From: JARRPM01 sp963765545
Lineage (GTDB): Bacteria; Pseudomonadota; Gammaproteobacteria; Pseudomonadales; Halieaceae
Length of the DNA stretch: 64,000 nt
Assembly: GCA_963765545.1 (NCBI GenBank)
Contig: CAVXWW010000004.1
Span: 1,364,001 to 1,428,000 of the forward strand
Reading direction: 5' to 3'
Under the pieces are notes generated by a model. It had not been told where the DNA came from and searched no databases. It saw nothing but the letters and a program-made list of their open reading frames with translations. The translations under genes were made by a program, and so were the position numbers. Position 1 is the first letter of the stretch, and each line of letters opens with the position of its first letter. Shown here one piece after another: positions 58,446 through 64,000 of the stretch.

Positions 58446-60785
58446 ATGCGCCGAATGACACCCCAAAGTAGTCCATCCCTGAGTGAACGACTGGCAGGAT
58501 GGCTGATCGACCAGCGGCTTGTCCTGGCGCTGGCCAACCTGCTGCTGATGGCTGTAGTGGCCACCGGGGTAACCCGACTGTCCGTTGAATCAGGCAACAG
58601 GGTGTTTTTCAGCGCCACAGACCCGAATTTGCTTGCCGAGTTGCAGATCGAGGATACCTACGGTAAATCAGACAACATCTTAATCGCCCTGCGGGCAAAA
58701 AATGGCGATATTTTTACTAATGACAATCTCGCGGCGCTGGAAGCCATTACTGCGTCAGCGTGGCAAATGCCACACTCTATGCGTGTTGATTCCATAACGA
58801 ATTTCCAACATCCCAGCGTCGATGGCGACGATATTCAGGTTGCCAATCTTGTCGAGGGCGCCGGGAGTTATTCCCCTGAGCAACTCACACATATCAAGCA
58901 AATCGCTTTAGGTGAAACCGCGCTTGTAGGTCGTCTGGTCGCCGCCGATGGCGGGGCCAGTGCCATTAACGTAACACTTCGTTTACCCGAGAATGGATAT
59001 GCCAACGCGGTTGCCGAGGCCGTGGCCTTTGCCAGAAAGCTAAAGCGGGACCTTGAAAAATCACAACCCCAGCTGGATATCTATCTGAGTGGAATCGCGA
59101 TAACTGAACAAACTCTGGCCGATGTAACAGAATCCGATTTCAAGACCTTGATACCATTGCTGGTTGTGCTGGTACTGATACTGCTTGGGGTACTGACCCG
59201 CTCTGCCACCGCTTCAGCCTGCACCTTAATCGTAATATTGCTGAGCATCCTGATAGGTATGGGCGGTGCCGGCTGGCTTGGCATTGGTATCAATAGTGTC
59301 AATGTATCCGCTCCAACGATCATAATGACCCTTGCCATAGCGGACTGTGTGCACATTTTTTCGACTTTCTTAACGAAGTTACGCAATGTTGGCGATAAAA
59401 GGAAAGCCGCGTTACATAGCCTCACTGAAACCCTTTACCCTGTATTCCTGACCAGCCTGACTACTGCGATAGGGTTTTTGAGCATGACCTTCAGTGAGTC
59501 GCCGCCCTTCCAAGAACTGGGTATTATTTCAGCCATAGGCGTTTTCGGAGCCTTTTGGTTGTCGGTTTCGGTGCTGCCGGCCCTGATGCTAGTATTTCCC
59601 GCCCAAAAAGGTACCACATCCGACATGGTGCTTCCCTGGAAGCAACTTGCAGGGTTCGTCGTTCGGCAACAGCAATTGATAACTGTCATAACCCTGATTG
59701 CGGTATCCGTTGCTGCTTTTTCGATATCTAGACTTGAACTTAACGATGACCCTGCCGACTATTTTGCCGATGAGGTCGATCTCTCCCGGGCCATGTACTT
59801 CATTGAACACCATCTCTCGGGCACCCAGCAGCTCAAGTACTCTCTTAGTGCCAATACACCAGGCGGAGCCCTTGATCCAATATTTCTGCGCCAGGTAGAC
59901 AGATTCGCCACGTGGCTTAAAAGCCAGCCACAAGTCGTCAACGTGGATGTATTCTCCGACATGATGAAACGACTTAGCCAGGTTATGCACGGAGATCAAA
60001 TTGACTGGTATCGGCTTCCTGAAAGCCAAGAAATGGCCGCACAATACAGCTTGCTGTATGAGATGTCAGTGCCCTATGGGCTGGACCCCGCCAATAGGGT
60101 CACTGCGGATAAGTCTTCGATACTTCTGCAGATCACCACGAAAAACCTGAAATCGCAGGGCTTGATCCAATTCGAGCAAAAGGCCAGAGATTGGCTCCAA
60201 GCCAATACACCCGAAATCGCAACGCGAGGAGCAAGTCAGTCACTCAGTTTTGCCTATATCGGGCAGCGCAATATCGAAAGTATGTTGTACGGTTCAATCT
60301 TCGCTTTGTTGCTGGTCTGCGCAATCCTGATGCTCGCATTTCGCTCGCTCAGATATGGACTGGTCGCCATTATCCCTAACCTGTTTCCAGCGTTGCTTAC
60401 CCTGGGGCTCTGGGGCCTGCTGGTCGGGGAAGTCAACATGGCCGCAGCGGTGGTATTCAGCCTGACTTTCGGGATCATAGTAGACGATACTACCCATTTT
60501 CTCGTGAAGTACATCAAAGCACGCAGAGAACTGGGCTTTGATCCAGCTGAGGCTATCGAGTATACCTACCGCAGCATCGGACAGGCTCTGCTGACAACCT
60601 CGGTCGCCCTCGCCGCGGGGTTCTTTCTCTTGGTGGAATCAGATTTCATGGTCAACTCCACCTCCGGACTACTCGTGGCGATCACCATTTCTTTTGCGCT
60701 GCTGTTGGACCTGCTATTTCTACCGGTTGTGTTGCTCAAGCTGGACCGCTGGCTTGAGCAGCCAAGAACGGAATCAGCCCAATGA
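58446..60785 (+). CDS. MMPL/RND-superfamily exporter
   Basis: Intact, about 780 residues; ATG 58446 or 58455, the latter 10 bases after AGGA. It has a first helix LALANLLLMAVVATGVTRL, a large periplasmic loop, then helices LIPLLVVLVLILLGVL and CTLIVILLSILIGMGGAGWL, with INSVNVSAPTIIMTLAIADC, and a second half with helices near 60290-60480 (FALLLVCAILMLAFRSLRYG, VVFSLTFGIIVDDTTHF). The IADCVH and IVDDTTHF stretches carry the polar residues of the proton path. The two-fold layout (helix, loop, five helices, twice) is that of MMPL transporters. These export lipids or other hydrophobic molecules; the cargo here is unknown. Its 3' end overlaps prsT by 12 bases. Confidence 0.88.
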   Translation: MRRMTPQSSPSLSERLAGWLIDQRLVLALANLLLMAVVATGVTRLSVESGNRVFFSATDPNLLAELQIEDTYGKSDNILIALRAKNGDIFTNDNLAALEAITASAWQMPHSMRVDSITNFQHPSVDGDDIQVANLVEGAGSYSPEQLTHIKQIALGETALVGRLVAADGGASAINVTLRLPENGYANAVAEAVAFARKLKRDLEKSQPQLDIYLSGIAITEQTLADVTESDFKTLIPLLVVLVLILLGVLTRSATASACTLIVILLSILIGMGGAGWLGIGINSVNVSAPTIIMTLAIADCVHIFSTFLTKLRNVGDKRKAALHSLTETLYPVFLTSLTTAIGFLSMTFSESPPFQELGIISAIGVFGAFWLSVSVLPALMLVFPAQKGTTSDMVLPWKQLAGFVVRQQQLITVITLIAVSVAAFSISRLELNDDPADYFADEVDLSRAMYFIEHHLSGTQQLKYSLSANTPGGALDPIFLRQVDRFATWLKSQPQVVNVDVFSDMMKRLSQVMHGDQIDWYRLPESQEMAAQYSLLYEMSVPYGLDPANRVTADKSSILLQITTKNLKSQGLIQFEQKARDWLQANTPEIATRGASQSLSFAYIGQRNIESMLYGSIFALLLVCAILMLAFRSLRYGLVAIIPNLFPALLTLGLWGLLVGEVNMAAAVVFSLTFGIIVDDTTHFLVKYIKARRELGFDPAEAIEYTYRSIGQALLTTSVALAAGFFLLVESDFMVNSTSGLLVAITISFALLLDLLFLPVVLLKLDRWLEQPRTESAQ

Positions 60786-63332
60786 TTTCAACAGCTTTTC
60801 TGCATCGACTCGCGCCTGCCACTCGCCTTCAATCTTAAGTATGCGTTCCAGAACCCTCTTCGCCTTTGCCGTTTCGCCCTTTGCAATGAGTGCTTTGGCG
60901 TAATGATAGTTGACTGTCTGGTTGTCAGGTGCATCAGCCACCGCCGACGCGAGCAACTCCAAAGCGCGGTCGAACTGGCTCCTTTCAAGCTCTAGCACGG
61001 CCAGTGTATCCTGTATGTTCACATCATCAGGTTTCAAGGAATAGGCTTTCTCAGCATACACCAGGGCCTGGGCTGGATTGTCCTTCGTCAAGATTACAGC
61101 CAGGTTATTAAGTGCAACGAGGTTACTCGGTGAAAGCTCAAGGACCCGTTCATACAGTGGAGCCGCAAGACTTGTGTCACCTGACAGCATGTGTATATTT
61201 GCCGCAATAAACAAGGGTCGAGAATCATCAGGAAACCGCTTGCTTGCATCGGATAGCTTTTCCAAGGCCAGCGCATCATTCCCCTGCAGTTGATACGTCT
61301 GGGCGAGGTACATTGCAATTTCTGCGCTAGGAAGGCCGGTTTCCGCCGCCCGCAGATTTCGTGCGGCTTCCTCCAGTTTACCCTCTCGCAGCGCCAGATA
61401 GCCCCTCTGTGCCAATAGTTCGGCATTGGTCGGGTACAGCACGGTCAATCTGTTCAACAAGCTGCGGGCAGCTTCATAGTCACCCGCATCCGTGAGCCAA
61501 CGGGCCTGTACCAAACCCGAATCAAGGTGCTCAGGTTCACTTTCAAGTGCAAGCTTTATCTGTTCCTGTGCCGATTTCATGTCTCCATTCTTTGCGTACA
61601 ACCTGGAAAGTTGAAAATGTGCAGCTCCGGAGTCAGGGTTTGAACTTACCGCCATCTCCAACCACTTGAGCTGAAATTCAGGCTTACCCTCAATTGAGGC
61701 CAAATCGGCGAGAGCAAAATAAAAGGGTAGATATTTTGGATCCTGCTCAATGGCTCTAGCATACAAGTCGGCGGCAGCAGGGGTGTCTCCCTCTCGAATC
61801 AAGGTTCGGGCCAAATTTGCAGTTGCGTTGACGTCTCCTGGATCGACCTCAAGCGCATGTCGAAAAGAAGATTTTGCGGCCTGTGTATCGCCGAGAGCCA
61901 ACTGGGCTCCAGCGAGGAAGGTCCATGAAGTCGAGTCATCCGGGCGGGACTTAGTCATTTCCTGCGCCAGACGCAGAGCCTCATCAAATTCACCGTTGTT
62001 CATATAGCTCAGATATGCAGATATTTCTTTAGCGACTATCTCGGCTTCGCTCAATTGACCTGACAGAAAACTGTCGTCCGCCGACGCAACTTGGAGGGGA
62101 GCACTTCCCGCCGACGTAACTTCCAGGGCAGGGCTCCCCATCGTCGAAGCTGTTGAGGTGATGGGAAGTTCTGGGGGGAATCCCTGCAGGACAGCCAATG
62201 CAGCCATTAATTTTAACATTTCTGGATCCTCGGTTTGGGCCGCACTGTAGCTTGACAGTATTTCCTCGGCCCTTTCGTAATTTTCTAGTCGGATACTAGT
62301 TAAAGCCAACAATTTTACTGCAGTGCGATCAGTTGGATTTTGGGTGTAAAACTGGTTTAAGAGCTGGCTCGCCTGCTCCAGGTTACCCAAATAGTAATGG
62401 GTAGCCCCTAGATAAAAAACAGCCGGCATATATTCCGGCCCGGCACGATTAGTTTTGGTCAAAAATGTTTCGGCAGCTTCATAGTCTCCATTGATATAAG
62501 AGAGGTATCCATCCGCATAATCCAGAAGCGGATTCTGAGTATGAGCTTTGCGGGCAAGGTCAACAGACTCGCGCGCTCTTTCAAGCTCGCCAATTCTGAA
62601 CAATAGAAATATTTTCCTGAGGTGATCCCCCAATTGCCCCTGGCCAGCCTTTATCGCATTATCATAGGCCCGCAGTGATTCTTCATAATTCAAAAGGTCA
62701 TTCTGTACATTTCCTAATATCGTCCAGGCCTGGGCATAGTCGGGGTTCTTGGCCAGCAAGTTCGTCAACAAGGAAACCGCCTGCTCATTATCTCCAAGAA
62801 CGGCACTCAGAATTGCCGTGTTCGTAATCAAAAGAGGGTCTTCCGGGATAACCTCTGAGGCCGATGCTATCAATAGTTCTGCTATCTCAGGTTTCTGTAG
62901 CACCAAATAGGCCCCTGCCTGATAAGCCTGAACTCGTGCGAGCCTCTCCGGATTAGTTATCTGCTGAAAATCCTTATCTGAGGTCAAATCTGTATATCTG
63001 CCCTGCAGCCAGAGGGATTCGGCGTAAACATCGATATTGTCTTCTTTCGAGAAACCGAGTTTCCAGGACTGCTCCAACTCCTTTTCAGCGGAAACCACAT
63101 CTCCTAACTGCATATAAACATTGGCGAGCATATTTCTCACTTCAGCATTCTGCGGATATTTGACAATGGCATTTTTTAATTCAATAACTGCACTTTGTAG
63201 AGCACCTTCTTCAACATGTCCTTGTGCGCGCTGCATGTAATCGGACTGGCTCGACTCCCCACCACACGCTGTAAGTGAGACGTATAAGAATACGATCAAA
63301 AACGAGGCGACAGCGCCGCTAACTGCCTTCAT
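60774..63332 (-). CDS. prsT: XrtA/PEP-CTERM system TPR-repeat lipoprotein PrsT
   Basis: Intact; about 852 residues from ATG 63332 (an in-frame ORF reaches 63410 but its extra residues are not signal-like). The signal SGAVASFLIVFLYVSLTACG has a lipobox LTAC, so the protein is lipid-anchored. The remainder is almost entirely TPR repeats, for example QGHVEEGALQSAVIELKNAI, NAEVRNMLANVYMQLGDVVS and ALNNLAVILTKDNPAQALVY; a central linker near 62030-62180 is Ser/Ala-rich. PrsT is the third conserved member of the PrsK-PrsR-PrsT set, and probably works as an outer-membrane or periplasmic scaffold. A perfect CRP-type palindrome lies 170 bases upstream. Confidence 0.94.
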   Translation of the reverse strand: MKAVSGAVASFLIVFLYVSLTACGGESSQSDYMQRAQGHVEEGALQSAVIELKNAIVKYPQNAEVRNMLANVYMQLGDVVSAEKELEQSWKLGFSKEDNIDVYAESLWLQGRYTDLTSDKDFQQITNPERLARVQAYQAGAYLVLQKPEIAELLIASASEVIPEDPLLITNTAILSAVLGDNEQAVSLLTNLLAKNPDYAQAWTILGNVQNDLLNYEESLRAYDNAIKAGQGQLGDHLRKIFLLFRIGELERARESVDLARKAHTQNPLLDYADGYLSYINGDYEAAETFLTKTNRAGPEYMPAVFYLGATHYYLGNLEQASQLLNQFYTQNPTDRTAVKLLALTSIRLENYERAEEILSSYSAAQTEDPEMLKLMAALAVLQGFPPELPITSTASTMGSPALEVTSAGSAPLQVASADDSFLSGQLSEAEIVAKEISAYLSYMNNGEFDEALRLAQEMTKSRPDDSTSWTFLAGAQLALGDTQAAKSSFRHALEVDPGDVNATANLARTLIREGDTPAAADLYARAIEQDPKYLPFYFALADLASIEGKPEFQLKWLEMAVSSNPDSGAAHFQLSRLYAKNGDMKSAQEQIKLALESEPEHLDSGLVQARWLTDAGDYEAARSLLNRLTVLYPTNAELLAQRGYLALREGKLEEAARNLRAAETGLPSAEIAMYLAQTYQLQGNDALALEKLSDASKRFPDDSRPLFIAANIHMLSGDTSLAAPLYERVLELSPSNLVALNNLAVILTKDNPAQALVYAEKAYSLKPDDVNIQDTLAVLELERSQFDRALELLASAVADAPDNQTVNYHYAKALIAKGETAKAKRVLERILKIEGEWQARVDAEKLLKSLG

Positions 63333-63500
63333 GACTTGTTCAGTATGGGAAACACCTGAGCGGCCATAGTTTGTCATCTGCTGACTTACCATAAATAATC
63401 TCAATATCACAAAGACGAGCTAAATAATTTTCAACACGATGGAACGCAACCATATTCTACTCACTGCCATGATAGAATACTGCAAAAGCGAAAAGTGTTC

Positions 63501-63516
63501 TGTGACAAGGATCACA
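63501..63516. promoter_or_regulatory. CRP-type binding site (perfect half sites) upstream of prsT
   Basis: TGTGACAAGGATCACA: exact TGTGA and TCACA with 6-base spacing. It lies in the 250-base gap between prsT and the next gene on the same strand, about 170 bases before the prsT start. Confidence 0.68.
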
Positions 63517-63582
63517 AATGCTATAAGTGTACAGGCGGGAGCAGCTCTAGAGATCCGGCATCGACAAGAGGACGCTCTCTAC

Positions 63583-64000
63583 TCAAAGAGCTCTTTCGAC
63601 TGCTTCCTGAAAACTCGAGCAACTATCACATTCGGCTATCATTGTCGCAAGCTCCCCAGCGGATCGTTTGTACTTTTTTTCTGTAAGAGTCGCTTCTACA
63701 GCATGCGTTATTGCGTCCAAGGTCAATCCGTCAGAACGCAGGTGTATTCCTGCACCCGTTGTTGCAATCGCCTGCATATTCAGATGCTGATCGAGGTTAC
63801 CGGCAACTCCGATGACCGGTTTACCGTGAGCCAGAGCCTGGTATGTCGTTGGGCTACCTCCATTACAGATCACCAGGTCTGACTGCCTCACCGCATCCTC
63901 TCCGGGCAGGTAACTCGACAGGTAGATATTATCTGGCTTGAGTATGTCAATTGTTGCGCCGGCCGTTGAAACCAGAGCAATAACATCCATTTGTCCGAGT
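63583..64000 (-). CDS. Glycosyltransferase, UDP-glycosyltransferase (MGT) type, N-terminus outside the window
   Basis: The C-terminal ~139 codons of a gene that enters from the right. DLVICNGGSPTTYQALAHGK followed by PVIGVAGNLDQHLNMQAIAT is the UDP-sugar binding motif of GT1/MGT-type glycosyltransferases (nucleotide-binding helix and Q-H motif). Such enzymes glycosylate lipids or small molecules. The frame is open to the window edge, and the first Met of the visible frame (63990) need not be the start. prsT follows on the same strand after 250 bases. Confidence 0.72.
   Translation of the reverse strand, partial: LGQMDVIALVSTAGATIDILKPDNIYLSSYLPGEDAVRQSDLVICNGGSPTTYQALAHGKPVIGVAGNLDQHLNMQAIATTGAGIHLRSDGLTLDAITHAVEATLTEKKYKRSAGELATMIAECDSCSSFQEAVERAL

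Noticed and set aside
63439..63882. Plus-strand ORF of 147 codons near the right end
   Set aside because: Overlaps the CRP-type site and the antisense of the UDP-glycosyltransferase; no domain.

Overview
The window reads as part of a chromosome of a Gram-negative, probably marine gammaproteobacterium. The organism call is inference. It rests on moderately high GC, an XrtA/PEP-CTERM system of the proteobacterial type with PrsK/PrsR/PrsT, outer-membrane beta-barrels, lipoboxes, a sigma-54 promoter and CRP-type palindromes. There is no rRNA, tRNA or core housekeeping gene to settle the taxon. I saw no CRISPR array, no intact insertion sequence and no RNA gene.

Positions 1-24800, almost all on the minus strand, are the variable half of an exopolysaccharide locus: several family 2 and 4 glycosyltransferases, a WecB-type epimerase, a Wzx flippase, and many decorating enzymes (a sulfatase-superfamily protein, a sulfotransferase, acyltransferase-3, an MBOAT plus SGNH-like pair, an N-formyltransferase, a PaaK/CapK-like adenylate-forming enzyme, a deacetylase-like protein). 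It also holds two related alpha-toroid proteins, an ASPIC/UnbV lipoprotein, an asparagine-synthase-like enzyme without the glutaminase cysteine, and two relics of decayed glycosyltransferases.

Positions 24785-45140, also minus, are the conserved exosortase A block: O-ligase, sulfotransferase, two group-4 glycosyltransferases, the XrtA-associated amidotransferase, Stp2, the XrtA-EpsI fusion, Stp1, a FemAB-like protein, polysaccharide deacetylase, WecB, outer-membrane barrel, tyrosine autokinase, chain-length protein, export lipoprotein and secretion ATPase. Most genes overlap or nearly touch (ATGA, TGATG), so they form long operons. A perfect CRP-type palindrome lies before the export lipoprotein gene.

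Positions 45352-48737, plus strand, hold a small membrane protein, a secreted protein with a twin-arginine signal, and an HPr-kinase-related island (PqqD-like carrier, HprK-related kinase A, nucleotidyltransferase). This set looks like a peptide-modifying system of unknown product. Positions 48910-63410 hold a TviB-type UDP-sugar dehydrogenase, prsK-prsR, a LolA-like protein, an AMIN/beta-barrel protein, a PEP-CTERM protein behind a textbook sigma-54 promoter, an MMPL exporter and prsT. A UDP-glycosyltransferase enters from the right edge.

The logic I infer: PrsK senses a signal, PrsR with sigma-54 switches on the PEP-CTERM protein, XrtA sorts and processes it, and the large locus builds, decorates and exports the polysaccharide. 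Cyclic AMP may tune export and prsT.

Many genes left of position 53900 break into two to five overlapping reading frames while keeping family-wide similarity throughout. I annotate each as one gene and treat the breaks as probable indel errors of the assembly, except for the two relics, which also carry many substitutions. Family names come from my reading of motifs; no search was run.
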